Shown here: piece after piece, positions 11,626 to 22,379 of the stretch
Numbering within the stretch: the first letter of the stretch is position 1
Layout of the letters: each line of letters starts with the position of its first letter
Assembly: GCA_036362985.1 (NCBI GenBank)
Contig: JAYGXS010000003.1
Location: 73,253,674 to 73,317,673, forward strand
Source: Ligula intestinalis
Taxonomy: Eukaryota > Platyhelminthes > Cestoda > Diphyllobothriidea > Diphyllobothriidae
Length of the DNA: 64,000 nucleotides
Direction: 5' to 3'
Program-made: the position numbers and the translations under genes
The notes under the pieces: generated by a model
What the model saw: only the letters and a program-made list of their open reading frames with translations
The model's database searches: none
Told to the model about the DNA's origin: nothing

Positions 11626-11959
11626 TTGTGTTTTCCTTTGGCCTTAGAACGTGACTCCACACTGGTTCCTAACAGACTTAAACAATTTTATTGCAAAATG
11701 TTCATAGTAGGTGGTTGTGCAAATCTGCGGAGATTAGAAGTGAGGTTGCATCCTCCGGTTGCCCCCGTCTTTTGACAAGTGCCTGCGCTAACTCCTCAGA
11801 TTACGGGGAGAAACGAGGAAAGGTGATGTTCTCCGACCTTTTATCTGAGAACACAGGGAGATGCTCAATCTCTGAACTTCAGGAGGATGTAATTTGGAAA
11901 TAATTTTCAAAATCAAAGAAAACTGGGGCATCAAATAATTGTCTTTTTCATGCTCAAAT

Positions 11960-12050
11960 ATAAAAGCCTTGCGTGGCGTAGCTGGGCGGATTCGAACTGT
12001 TAACATCCTTCTTTTGCGCTGGGGCCTGCCAAAGAACTAGGCATTGCATG
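11960..12050 (-). repeat. Degenerate tRNA-like sequence
   Basis: The reverse complement carries a B-box-like AGTTCGAATCC followed by a GCCACGC acceptor-like end. The A box is poor and no cloverleaf forms. It is probably a SINE head remnant. Confidence 0.35.
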
Positions 12051-12059
12051 CGTCCTTAA

Positions 12060-12738
12060 TGTGCAACTTTTGGAAATTTTGTGTCTCTACTTCGCATTGT
12101 AGGTCGAATGATAGTTTAGACCAGTTTGTACAGGGATTAAAAACCAAATCTCTATGAAGACGGGATGGATTCTGGCAGTAGACAACGTGGTAGCGCCGCC
12201 TGCACGAATTGCTTAGTCATCATGGTAGACCCTAAAACAAGTGCTACTCATTAGCGTAGAGTAGTACGGAGGCTAACACTTATATTTTAATTGGACAGAA
12301 CAACAGAATCCGTACTACACATACTCGTGCGATCAACCTTTACCAGTAATTTGGTCCTTCCTAAACGTAGATGACAAGGCCTGAAGTTATAGGTCAGATT
12401 GAAATTGAAAAGTACCTGAATAGTCCTAGGTAAGACTGCAGTTGATGGTGTTCCGAAGAGGGGTAGACTTTGGGATGGAATGAAAATGTTCGCCGCTTCT
12501 CCGTCTGTATACGTGGTGCTACTTTATAAGGAATTTCCTATTTTTTTCAGGGACGTAATCTATAAAGACCTACAAGGCCCTCAATCCATTTATTCGCCTA
12601 TTTCTCGCACCAGTTAATTCACCCGCTCGGACGGGGATTGTGTCCTGGGAAGGGGAACAGAGAAAGTGAGAATCAGTGCAAAACCTGTTGTAACCTAGTG
12701 TGTTCCTGTGCCAACACCGGTTATATTCCCCCAGTGCG
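12060..12738. other. No gene recognised
   Basis: Unremarkable sequence leading to the LTR end at 12739. Immediately outside the LTR (12680-12738, minus sense) lies GTTGGCACAGG and a CACACTAGGTTACAACAGG stretch that could be an old primer-binding or flanking region, but no tRNA match can be asserted. Confidence 0.3.
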
Positions 12739-13152
12739 TGTTAGGAAGAGAAGACAGAATGGGATAACAACTAGTATTTTACTATCACTGGTACAAGTAC
12801 ATGAACTCTGGTCTGTGTGTCCAGCAGTAGTCTTCGATGGTCGGTCTCGTCTAGGCAGCGTGTCCACAACAGAGTCCCCGTTCTGCTAGCGCCTCGCTAT
12901 TTAAGGGGAATTTGTCGTTGTTTCCCATTGGCTCTCCAGTGGTCGTGCGCACTCCGCTATCGCACGCCTGTGCGTCTGTCCTTAGTGACACCTCACTCGG
13001 CTCGGCTCGACTCCAGTGCAGTCTGCCTTCGGGTGCGCCTTCTTTGTCCAGGCATAATGTCCGCCATTCGAAGGTCGCGTGATTTGTCCCTTTCAGAGTG
13101 ACCTCGGACTGTCTGCGTCTCTGTCTGGGTGATGTGCTCGAGCCTCCCAACA
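12739..13152 (-). mobile_element. 414-bp LTR of a gypsy-type element
   Basis: On the minus strand it starts TGTTGGGAGG (13152 leftward) and ends CTTCCTAACA (12739), a near-perfect terminal inverted repeat with TG...CA ends. Inside, in the correct order, are a CCAAT box (ATTGG on plus at 12927-12931) and a TATA-like TTAAATA (plus 12896-12907), followed by a GC-rich start region. The first 70 bp recur at 14083-14160 in the same orientation. A long minus ORF (13501-12851) runs into this LTR and is therefore unlikely to be a true gene end. Confidence 0.7.
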
Positions 13153-14082
13153 GCTCCCGCTGTTGCAAGGTCGACTTGTCCGGTGGGCGTTTAGTTCTAG
13201 TTGGCCTCCTGCAGTCATAGTAATCGTCTACCTGGCTGTACTGCCTTTCTGCTCGCGTCATTGGTCTCATGGCAGATAATAATGGTTGAATCTTCGCCTC
13301 AACCATCGGCAGCGAGTCCTCACCGTCTTCTCCAGCATCACTTAGCGGCGCGGAATAGTCTGCATACCGTCTTGATTTGCAGCTCGGTGACGTCTGTACC
13401 TCGGGCTTGTCTGATCCTCGGTAGTATCTGCACTTCGGCCTGGTCGGCACCTCGGTCTGGCCTGCAGCTGAGTATTGACTGCACCTCTGCTGATGATTCA
13501 CCTGAATCTGTTGCTGCTGCTGCTGCTATTGCCTCTGTCGCAACTTCATCTCTCGCTGACGCTGCTTCTGCATCTGTTGCATCTGTCGCAACATTTTCCG
13601 TTGCTGATGCTGTTTCTGCATCTGTTGCTGGTGTTGCCTCTGTCGCAACGTCGTCTGTCGCTGATACTGATGCTGCATCGGTTGCTTCTGTGCCATCTGC
13701 GGCTCGGCCTTGTCCGCTTCTGTGGCTGCTGGTGCCTATGAATCTGTTGCTGATGTTGCCCCTGTGGCTACGTCGTCTGTTCGTGATGCTACTTCTGCAT
13801 CTGTTGCCTCCGTCGCCATCTGCGGCTCTGTCTTGTCCGCTTCTGTGGCTGCTGCTGCTTCTACTGCTGATGCTTCTGCTGCTGCTGCTGTGATGGCCTT
13901 TGTTGTCGCTCTCTTGATCCTGTTCTCCCACTTCGCTTGCTCATCACGGCCTGTCTGCAACTCATCTTCTTGTAGCACTGCCGGGAGAGCGATGAAGTGG
14001 GCTTGTATTGCCTCCAACCTCATCCTTATCTGTTCGAAAGTGATCATTTTGTGTAGTTCTTGTGATGATCTAATGTCTTCAC
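13153..14082 (-). pseudogene. Internal region of a non-autonomous LTR element: gag-like start plus Ala/Thr/Asp repeat
   Basis: The minus frame from ATG 14047 begins MITFEQIRMRLEAIQAHF, then a charged helix-like segment and Ala/Glu-rich repeats. After a frame change near 13740 the repeat continues in frame 13931-13338 as units of the type ATEATDAE-x-AS-x-x-DDV (about 45 bp). A third frame (13501 leftward) continues towards the LTR. On the plus strand the same DNA reads as CTG/GCT-rich triplets, giving a shadow frame at 13201-13893. No protease, RT or integrase is present, so the element would depend on others. I do not recognise the protein. Confidence 0.45.
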
Positions 14083-14160
14083 CTGCGTGACTTGTCCCTT
14101 CCGACGTGACCTCGGACTTTCTGTGTCTCTGTCTGGGTGACGTGCTCGATTATCCCAACA
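14083..14160 (-). mobile_element. Partial second LTR (first about 70 bp)
   Basis: Reading leftward from 14160, TGTTGGGATA plus the following block (cgagcac-tcacccagacagagac and a gtccgaggtcac segment) matches the start of the LTR at 13152. It is a direct repeat about 1008 bp away on the same strand. The rest of this 5' LTR is missing, deleted into the gag-like leader. Confidence 0.6.
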
Positions 14161-14335
14161 ATACCAAAGGCATTTATCGATTTTTTGGTACGATTACATT
14201 TTACGGCAAAACCCTGTGCACACACAAACTGTTCTGTGAGTATGTCTCTGATGATGAATCCGCGACGGATTTCGAAACTGCAGGCGAATAAACCTATTGT
14301 TCCAGCGATAGAGTCGTCTTCTAATTGTGCCATTT
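14161..14335 (+). mobile_element. Solo PLE 3' tail abutting the broken LTR
   Basis: CTGATGA (14248-14254), a 19-nt spacer with a GAATCCG/CGGATTTC stem (one bulged T, CGA loop), GAAA (14274-14277), then CTGCAGGCGAATAAA and GTTCCAGCGATAGA. It joins the LTR start exactly at 14160/14161. Confidence 0.65.
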
Positions 14336-15039
14336 GTGTTTGTGTGAACTGGCCGACTGGAGGACTGATAGTCAGGCTGCTACCGTTCCTTCTTAATCTA
14401 GTCTCTCTAGCACTCCTAGTATATGGGCTGTGAGACAGAGTTGGCGGAACCGGTCGCACCATCCACGTGCACTCTCGTTCGCCTTCGGTTTTCTTGACTT
14501 GCTAATAATACCGACCCCCGGAGGGGGGAGTGGGGGGATGGAGGAAAGAGCAACTGTGCTAGAGGCAGCAGAAGTCTACTCGCCTTAAAATATAATTCAC
14601 ATGCCAGTCTGTGCCACCGTTAGATGGTGCACCCGGTGTACTTCGAAGGATACGATAGTCGAACTATCTTCAATAATTCATATACACAATTGTAGACCAT
14701 GTTTTCGGAAAGTAACCTGGGCATAATGGAGGTCCTCCTATCCTGTTTCTGGTTAGTTTGAAGTTTGCGAAAGCGCAACAATTGATTAGGCGCACCAGTG
14801 GGCTGGAGGACAAAGTGGGTGAGGGAATTAATGAATAAAATTATTCTCAGTGGATTTAATTGTCTGCAGTGAATCGGTACCCTACACTGCAAGACTTGAT
14901 TTGCTGTTCAGAACGGGAGCCCGCGGCTGTGAGGCCCTTGATCATATCCTTCAAATGACACTTAATTTCGTCACTAGTTGATGAGCGTTCACCGACGGCT
15001 AATATAATTCACTCATCTCACCACGCTTTTGTCTTAGAC

Positions 15040-15200
15040 CTCATTGCGCATAAAAGGGTCTCGGTTTCGAGCCAAGGGTGGTGCACCACTTGGGGTTGGG
15101 TATGACTGGCTGATGGCGACTGATAAGCCAGAAATGGACATTCCAGCCTCCCTTGTTTTTGCCAGCAACATTATCTTCTTGATTTCGTGCTATAGCGGAG
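15040..15200 (+). mobile_element. tRNA-derived SINE copy
   Basis: B-box-like GGTTTCGAGCC followed by the SINE body (GGGTATGACTGGCTGATGGC, then aataagccagaaatgg-type sequence and a CTCCCTTG stretch). The A-box part of the head is poor. The body recurs at 18.7 (-), 22.1, 36.8, 45.8 (-), 50.9, 55.5 (-), 57.8 and 58.1 kb. Confidence 0.65.
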
Positions 15201-15267
15201 GCGAAAAATAAACTCTCCCAGGATAAATATTGGTCGCCCAGGCGCGCCTTTCCCAGCGCTATGACGC

Positions 15268-15650
15268 ATGTCCGCACCGACGCGCGACCTTTGCCCTCAC
15301 ACTATCGGGCAAATAGACGGGCCCCAAACTGGTCGACCTATCAGCGTCCCGAAGTGCTCGTGGCCAGTCAGCTCCGGCCAAGCGCTTTCCAGTCCTCTAG
15401 TCAATTCATGCACCGACGGACACTTGGGATTCCGCCTCCGCGCGGCGTGGTCGGCGACGCCGCCCTCTCCAACTGACCTCGCGGTCGTACGCCCTGAAAG
15501 ACCTATTGGCAACTTTCCCTCTAACTCTTCTGTAAACAGTATACTGTTCCATCTGCTCTGCCTTCCTAAGACTTATCTCTACTATCTCCAAAGGAACCGG
15601 ACCTGGAAGATTCTAACTGTTAGGACTAACCATATTAGCCTTTACTTTTT
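15268..15650 (+). repeat. GC-rich dispersed block, copy 1
   Basis: The 3' part (TTCTGTAAACAGTATACTG, then CTGCTCTGCCTTCC and CCGGACCTGGAAGATTCTAA) matches 32250-32440 on the minus strand and, more weakly, 20290-20600. Open frames here on both strands (15268-15654 +, 15297-15512 -) reflect CpG-rich composition. It may be an LTR or PLE-associated untranslated region. Confidence 0.45.
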
Positions 15651-15654
15651 TTAA

Positions 15655-15782
15655 CTCCTTGCGGCCAAATCTCGAAGGTTCAGCTGATTATTGATTGGGT
15701 TGCACGCGCGTGAGCAGCAGACACTGAGTGGCTGCCCGATTTAACATGTGAATTCCGTGGCCGGCCGGCCTGGCCTGCTGCT
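15655..15782 (+). repeat. Dispersed repeat with ATTGG boxes, copy 2
   Basis: Closely similar to 11500-11625, with the shared GCGCGTGAGCAGCAGACACT core. It ends in a CCGGCCGGCC palindromic patch. Confidence 0.55.
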
Positions 15783-16486
15783 ACAGATCGAGCAGTCAGT
15801 AAGATCTGGAGGTCAAAATTGACCAGTTCAGCGAACTCTGATTTAGCATATTAATTTATTCTTGCTTAATTGACATTTTCTGACTGAATTTAGTTACAGT
15901 TGCATGGCTTGTATACTGTGAGGGGCTGTTTGCGATGCAGCTGCCTTCTACGCTCACTTCTGTGCAGACCAATTAAGCAGACAGATTGCGGAGGACGAGC
16001 ACTTACTCTGGCTCGTTATGGAGTCATCTGCCATTTAGCGGTGGATTGTAGAGGCGCTACTAGCACGATTGCAGGGTACTTGCTTGCCTATTGGTTTTGA
16101 CAACGAAAGTCAGTCTGTCGGCAATGCTGCACTCTTGCACCGTCGACATGACCGATCGATATATCCGAACATACCCCGCCAGACATTAATGTGCAGGTTG
16201 TATCAGCTAGACTTGATGTCTAACTACTTTTCGGCTTGTTGACTGACGCTCTGCGAGCTTCTCAGTTCCGCGTCCGTTCTGATAGAACTTTTAAGTTATC
16301 ACAGTGACTGAAGATGATAGTCTGGCGGGTGATAATCTGGGTTTCGATTCTTCCCGTCGGAAAGTGGTTTACTGTTGAGTTCTTGAATGCCATTTTAAAA
16401 TTATTTTCACACGCATTAGGTTGGCGTAGTGCAAAGTTGTCGTGTGGGGTGCTAACATCTTTCACCGTTCGCCACTCGTTCGTTTA
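15783..16486. other. No gene recognised
   Basis: No domain-bearing frame or clear repeat was found before the LINE remnant. A B-box-like GGGTTTCGATTC at about 16347 hints at a decayed SINE head but lacks the body. Confidence 0.3.
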
Positions 16487-17181
16487 TGTTTAAACAAGAG
16501 GAAGTCGCTATTTACAATTTGAGTATCGGAGGTCACCAACTTGAGCAACTGAACGAACGAAGAGATCTAGGTTTATGTGTGACGCCCACTCTCAAACCGT
16601 CAACTCACTGTGCCAAAACTGCACAGAGGGTTATGGGCTTCTTAGGAGTGACCAGATAATCCTTCCTCCATTTTGATGCAGAGCTTTTTGGGCACGTGTT
16701 TAAAACATTTGCCCGCCCGATGTTAGAAGATAGCGTTTAGGCGTGGTACATTCGGATGAAGCAAGATTACGCAGCGCTGGAGCAAGTTCAACGAAGGGCT
16801 ACCAAATTAGTGAGCGGCTTAGAAGGCATTCAATTAGAGGGTCGACTATAAAAACTGAAGCTTTTCCCACTCTTTCATAGGCAATACAGAGGAGATGTGA
16901 CCATGGTTTTCAGACTCGTCAGAGGAGAAGACTGTGCTATTCACATGAATTTTGTTGAACTGGTAGAAACAATATATCTCCGAGATCATTCATACAGACT
17001 GAAGATACACTCTGCCAAACCAGAAGTGCGGGCCAACTTCTTCTCCCACCGGGTCATTGAAAGATGGAATAAACTGCCTTCTTCAGTTGTTCCTGCTGAA
17101 GGCTTCGGCGCATTTAAAAGAAGACTTGATAATACTCTACTTGATGGTCATACATCTGGTAGAAAACAACGATTTATATAA
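16487..17181 (+). pseudogene. CR1/Jockey-like LINE, C-terminal RT region, degenerate
   Basis: One reading frame contains the post-RT region of CR1-type LINE ORF2: an LEQLNERRDLGLCVTP segment, then ARPMLEDS, LEQVQRRATKLVSGL, KLKLFPLFHRQYRGD, and the terminal FFSHRVIERWNKLPSSVV and FKRRLDN blocks. Stops interrupt at 16657 (TAA), 16738 (TAG) and 16849 (TAA); the last 94 codons from 16897 are open. The catalytic RT core is missing, so this is a 5'-truncated insertion, as is usual for LINEs. The AT-rich 17182-17850 may be its 3' UTR. Confidence 0.88.
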
Positions 17182-18084
17182 TGTACGCATACCGCTTTGA
17201 AACATACGCATGATTTTCCAGAATCTATGTGTAAATACAGTTTTAAAAGGTTCTCTCTGTCTCCCTTATATGTACTGAAGTAAGTAAATACAAAATGGTA
17301 ATGATAGATTATATGTATCACCAAAGAAACCATAAACCCCGTAGTTATAATTGATGGGATCTGTTTTAAAAAGATAGCTTTTCCTTTTTGACAGAAACCA
17401 ACTATTATAACCAATGCTAAAGTTCTTTACCAATACTATATTTCCGTTGTATCTAAGTTCCTACGTGTGTAATATGCAGAAAGTTTTATATAAGTTGCAT
17501 TTTAATAGTTGTAAAGAATCATTCATGGTCGACCAAATGGTTATTTTGATTTTCTTAAAAATATTTTCTTCATTACAATCGTTTGCCTATTGCAAGTTTT
17601 TGAGGTCACATGATCCTATAGTGATACTTATAAGCTATCCTTACCACCGAAATTACAATCTCAGTCTTGCAATTAAAATAACGTGCCATTTAGTGTCTCT
17701 GATCACAGTCGAGGAGGCAGAGGTCTGTAGTTCAGGCATGATGACGATTTTTTTCAAATGATTTGACAAGCATTTGGACCATGTTCAAATTGCAACGCAT
17801 CAAAGAATCTGAGCTAACGATGGTAAGGAGACCAGAACCCGTCATTCAAGTCCCNNNNNNNNNNCCAAAACAAAAACAGCTAAAACCTGTAATTAATCCT
17901 TTAAACCCTTCCATCACGGTTGACCCGACTTGCTGCCATGGGAGGGGAAGTCGTAACTCATAAAGCAGAGCCCAACTGGGTTAGAATGCAATGTAAAAGC
18001 TCCAGAATTCCGATGAATGTGCGCATTCTAGGTGTTTGTATAAGAAGAAAGGACGAAAGAAAGCTGCCCAATCGTCGGATCGAG
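17182..18084. other. AT-rich region including an assembly gap
   Basis: Sequence after the LINE stop, with no gene recognised. Ten N bases at 17855-17864 mark a gap of unknown size, so adjacency across this point is not proven. Confidence 0.5.
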
Positions 18085-18440
18085 TAACTACCAGTGAACA
18101 GCCGGAAGTGGTGTAGCATATCACTTGCAAAGTTGTTATTATAACTACAAAGGTAAGCCTGGGCGCAAGCTTGGATGGCGCATACATGAACGCAAGCTGG
18201 CTGCGTGAAGAGTAACGGATTATCACAAATGGCTGTCCACACCTGCGAAACAGATCACAGAACTGAGTAAACTGATATATTGATGTGACGTCAGCATGCA
18301 GATTCCCCTGCAGTCACCACAGGTATGACGCCGTTGATGATTTATTGGCCTGTACTCACTATAAGTGCAATGATTTTGTTGCTGCCTTACGATGGAAGCC
18401 TGGTTGAGCCCAATAGCTCAGATAAATAGAAAAATGGCTT
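18085..18440 (+). pseudogene. Decayed PLE endonuclease and tail
   Basis: Nucleotides 18100-18265 align with the intact endonuclease at 33990 (a GTGGTGTAGCATATC start, a CATACATGAACGCAAGC helix and CACACCTGCGAAACAGATCA), but the frame is shifted and stopped several times. A decayed tail module follows: CTTACGA (18386-18392), 19 nt, then AATA (18412-18415) and GCTCAGATAAAT. This copy shows the 19-nt spacing surviving core decay. Confidence 0.65.
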
Positions 18441-18639
18441 CAACGGTCTAAAAGTATTCTTCTTTTTACCTAAATATTTGGTAAAATTAAACAAATACAA
18501 GTGGATATTATTAATTACTATTGCCCAATTACCACCTACCCATACGAACCCTAGTGTGCCCTAAGTTTTCAGACCCCTTTAGCTACGAAGCTGATAAGAT
18601 ATTTAAGCGGAGAAATTTTGAAATTGGGTGAACATACGA

Positions 18640-18770
18640 GGAAGTCTTACCGACAAAGACCAGGGAGAGTAGAATGGCAATTTCTAGCTAATTAGCCATC
18701 ATCAGCCAGCCACACACAACTGCAGTTTTTGCACAAACGAGACTCAAACCCATGACGCGTGCAAAAGCTC
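18640..18770 (-). mobile_element. tRNA-derived SINE copy
   Basis: The reverse complement reads a GGGTTTGAGTC-type B box, then GGCTGGCTGATGATGGC, a cagaaatggc-like body (partly diverged) and CTCCCTGGTC. The head is weak. Confidence 0.55.
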
Positions 18771-19999
18771 ATCTTTTAAAGAAGAGGAAGAGGAAGAGAA
18801 ACAAAGTTATTTTCGAGCTACTAAGGCAACCTGACGGAAGGCATTGTCCTCTTTTGAAGCGAGACTTACTAGACAACAGTTTTCGAATAAGCACTTAATT
18901 TTTATCCCAATAAGAGCAGAAGGATTTACCGTGGAGGCAAGCCTTAAGTATCCTCACCATAATAATCTCCGTCAATGTCATTCCCTATTTATATTTTCAC
19001 CGATAGAGGTTTCGGACAGACAGCGTTAGGCTGCCACTGGTCTGTGGAGATAACTTGCGGTGACTGCTTACACAGCTTCCTTTACCCTCATTTGTTCAAT
19101 ATTGCCTCTCTTCTCTGAATTCTGACTGGAGAACCTTCGTATTTTCGACCGTTGGGAACTTCCCCCACTCGGTCCTCATTACTCATTCAACTTCTGGGTA
19201 GGGTAAGATAAAACAACGCGTTTCTGCTTGAGCGTGCCTCGTTTGTGAACTCCACATTACTTGACCTTTTCAGAAATGATCAGCCTGGATGAAACTACGG
19301 ATACCAGGCAGTACTGATGGCCAAGATAAATTGAATATGCCACTTTTGGCTCTCAAGAACCACGCAGTTTATTAAGAGAGAGATTGAGAGCGTAGATAGA
19401 TGCCAACCTTCATTCAAAATCGCAGTTTTCTAGATTCATTTTGTGATCACTCCTATAATCCACAAAGCGCTTCGGTACATTAATTTTCATATACAGCACT
19501 GTTTTTGTTGGACCCTGGCTACGATTTTAACCCACCTCTCCCACCAGAGTAAACGGTCCCTTTAAATATCTACAGAATGCTTCGACAGCGTACAAAGTCA
19601 GAAAAATATTAATTTTGATCTCGCGTGCATCATGAGATATGCAGTTTTCAAGATGTAAAACTGACGTACTAGGAAACAAAAATAAAAAATTATGAGATCT
19701 AGGCAACATTTCTAACGGCATAAAATGAAGCATACTATCTCGCTCGGATTTATAATTGTGAATGCTACTCCCATTGTGCTGTTGCAGGGATGTGCAGGAG
19801 AAGTGGCTAAATGCGACGGAAATTCACTATACGAAGGCCTTGGCTGCTTAAATTTCGAATAAAGACTCCAGTTTGGTGGGTTCAAGCAAGACCCTAAAAC
19901 ATTGGGTGAGCAAATGCAATTAAAATGGCATAAGTCTACCCAGTTTGTTGAAGAACCAATTCTATCTGATACGGAAAGGCACAATGACAGTATGCGGAT
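18771..19999. other. No gene recognised
   Basis: AT-rich sequence with only short, unconvincing ORFs. No repeat was matched elsewhere in the window. Confidence 0.4.
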
Positions 20000-20232
20000 T
20001 CAAATAAATGTGAAGTAGGTTTGAAGGCAATACCATAGAAGTTCGACTAAATGTTCAGACATCATGGAATTGTCCCTCTCGTCGTAGTGTTTTGTAAGAT
20101 GTCGTCTCACAACATAAATGGCCAGTTGCTGTGGGATAGAGGTGAATAGTGATGCAACATCATAGGATACCATGGATTCGTCTGGCAAAATGGATGTTAA
20201 GTCATCTGAAGTTCCTGGCAGTAGGCTCGACG
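20000..20232 (-). pseudogene. PLE reverse transcriptase fragment (motif A region)
   Basis: The minus frame reads TSDDLTSILPDESMVSYDV, then ASLFTSIPQQLA and about 40 further residues ending near YCLQTYF. This is PLE RT around catalytic motif A (the D of SYDV is kept). The fragment is open but lacks motif C. It faces away from the related plus-strand fragment at 20643-20885. Confidence 0.82.
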
Positions 20233-20289
20233 ATAATCGCAGCTTCTGCCAGACAGTATGTGGTGGTCATTGCCTGCCCGACGCCTGGC

Positions 20290-20600
20290 CTTCTTGCCGT
20301 GACCTCAACCCGTCTAGACCTCAAGGTCGTGGCGGCCGCCAGACTTATTGGCGCGTTAGACAGGCCGCCCGTGTCAAGTTCTACCCACACGCTGTCCAAC
20401 CAATCACAGGCCGACCTAGCCAAGGAACGCTCTCTCTGTGTTTCTACTGGCACTTGGGACCCGCTCAATCTCCTGGGTGGTCGTGTTCTCCCAAGTCAGA
20501 GTTCTTCTATCTATTTTCCTTTCCTCTGTGTACACAATATACTTTTCCTAACGCTCTGGCCTCTCCAAGACTTCTCCTCTTCTAAGTAACTATGGTCTGA
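20290..20600 (+). repeat. GC-rich dispersed block, copy 2
   Basis: Lies between two oppositely oriented PLE RT fragments. Its end (CTAACGCTCTGGCCTCTCC then AAGACTTCTCC) resembles 15550-15600 and the minus strand of 32250-32360. On the minus strand it includes GATTGGTTGGA, a CCAAT-type promoter motif also seen at 26070. Overlapping open frames on both strands are compositional. Confidence 0.45.
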
Positions 20601-20642
20601 AAATCGAAGTTGCTTGGGTTTGACTCACTTAGCTCCTGCGAT

Positions 20643-20885
20643 AAGTTCCTTGAACGAATAAAACATCTAAAGTAAGAGCCAGGCGAATCCATTGTATCCT
20701 TTGATGTTGTACCACTCTTCATGTCTATACCACAGCAACTGGAAATTGATGTTATGAGACAACTTCTAACCGAAAACTAGGACGAGGATGCCGAGCCGCT
20801 GAAGTCAGAAAATTTGCTCGAGATTCTGCGATATTGCCTTGAAACCTACTTCCCATTTGGAGGACAAATGCATGATCCAATAAAT
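20643..20885 (+). pseudogene. PLE reverse transcriptase fragment (motif A region), plus strand
   Basis: The frame reads KFLERIKHLK, stop, EPGESIVSFDVVPLFMSIPQ, QLEIDVMRQLLTEN, stop (TAG 20778-20780), then a leucine-rich helix ending CLETYFPFGGQM. It is the same RT segment as 20000-20232 but clearly diverged, so the two are independent insertions or an old inverted duplication. Confidence 0.82.
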
Positions 20886-20949
20886 GTGCCCATAGCCAAC
20901 AAACTGAAAACGAAACAAAAGGAAAGAAACTAAGTTAACCCTGGTCTAT

Positions 20950-21077
20950 GTCGGCTATGATTATGCGTCTAAACTACCGGCTGCTGTGCGGCTGCTGGCA
21001 GAGCTCGAGAGGGAGAGTCCCCACCGAACTGGGCAAGCCAACGAGCTCGTGACCGAATGGTTAGATCAGGGAAATTC
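20950..21077 (+). repeat. SINE 3'-end fragment
   Basis: CGGCTGCTGTGCGGCTGCTGG and the following CGAACTGGGCAAGCCAACG and CGTGACCGAATGG stretches resemble sequence just 3' of the SINE bodies at 22196-22260 and 58200-58260. The head and body are absent. It directly abuts the foldback element. Confidence 0.4.
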
Positions 21078-22074
21078 TACAGTAGTCACCAAAGATCACA
21101 CAACATGTCGACATATGCGAAAGATTGATGCTCTTTCGCTCATCGGCATTGACTCAAGTTGTGATACTGATTATCGTGTTGTCTATTATTAAGTCATTTC
21201 AGTCATCATAGGACGCTGGCTTTTTAACGAGCTTTGTTCTGACCACTGGCAAAACGTATCTATTGTAAAAACTGGCTACTTGAGTAGTATGCCTTTCTAC
21301 ACTTATTTTGACTGCCTTTATAAATTCAACTATATTTTATGGAAAACATGGAAGAAAAAATTATTTTTTATGCTTGTTATATAGCAAATAACGCTTTTTA
21401 AAATTTTATACTCAAAGGAAGGGTAGCTTTCGGTTTTCAAAAAGTTGCTCCATTTCCGAATAATTTTCTAACTTAGTGACTGCTATATTCGAATTCAAGG
21501 TTTAAAAACTACGCGCTGAGTAGACTCTGTTTAAGGAAAAGTACGTTTTCGCCTATAGTTTGAGGAAGAAGTCACATAATTGTCATAAAATATTGAAATA
21601 GATGTTAAGCATATTTTATGCAGTATAGGCGGCATTAAGAAATTGACGAATACGATGTATTATGAATAAACACCTCACAATTGTAAAAAAGCTTATAAAT
21701 AGCAACTTTTTAAAAACCGAAAGCTACCCTTTCTTTAAGTATAAAATTTAAAGAAGGCGTAATTTTCTGTCGAACAAGTACAAGAAATAATTGTTTCTTC
21801 CATGTTTTCCATAAAATATATTTAAATTTATAGAGACAGTCAAAATAAATGATGACAATTCATACTACTTCAGTAGCTAGTTTTTGCAATAGATACGTTT
21901 TGCTAGTGGCCAGAACGAAGCTCGTTAAAAAGCCCGCATCCTAACATGACTAAAATTTCTTCAGAATAGACTACATGATAATCAGTATCACAACACGAGT
22001 AAATGCCGATTAGCGAAAGAGTATCAATCTCTCGCATATACCAGCATGTTGCATTATCTTTGGCGACTACTGTA
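21078..22074. mobile_element. 997-bp foldback MITE with about 370-bp terminal inverted repeats
   Basis: The left end TACAGTAGTCACCAAAGAT is mirrored by the right end (complement TACAGTAGTCGCCAAAGAT). The inverted arms run to about 21440 on the left and start about 21695 on the right, sharing GATTGATACTCTTTCGCTAA-like and TTATGGAAAACATGGAAGAA blocks. TA flanks plus CAGT ends suggest a Tc1/mariner-type, non-autonomous element. No transposase ORF. A diverged copy of the same length is at 53906-54902. Confidence 0.82.
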
Positions 22075-22109
22075 CTCAACAGGCCGCATGTGTGATGCTC
22101 AGGTGCTGT

Positions 22110-22260
22110 ACGACCTGAATTTGGTAATGGCTGGTAGCTGACGGCTTATTAGCCAGCAACGGTCATTCCAGTCTCCCTGGACTTGATCGGTAATGTTCTT
22201 CTGCGGTTGCTGGCGGGGTTCGTGAGAACGGGAAGAACGAAGCCCGCAACCGATCGATGA
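22110..22260 (+). mobile_element. SINE body fragment
   Basis: Contains GGCTGGTAGCTGACGGC, a ttattagccag segment, CATTCCAGTCTCCCTGG and TCGGTAATGTTCTTCTGC, then the GC-rich 3' part. The tRNA head is missing; it starts shortly after the foldback element. Confidence 0.6.
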
Positions 22261-22379
22261 ATTTTCCATCTACTAAAGCAAAGCAGACGTATTTTTCGTG
22301 AGGCTGACGCATGTGGCCACGTAAACATGACACACAGAAGAGGATCCGCCCTTAGTAGAGCTATCTTTGCACCAAGTTG

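Noticed and set aside
12851..13501. 216-codon minus ORF as a host gene
   Set aside because: It runs from the repeat region straight through the LTR start at 13152 into the LTR promoter, so it is a read-through frame of the LTR element.
13201..13893. 230-codon plus ORF rich in Ser/Ala/Val and Leu
   Set aside because: It is the antisense shadow of the triplet-rich repeat. Openness in several frames on both strands comes from the CTG/GCT-type composition.
14079..14462. 127-codon minus ORF
   Set aside because: It crosses the PLE tail and the partial LTR in antisense and adopts no recognised fold.
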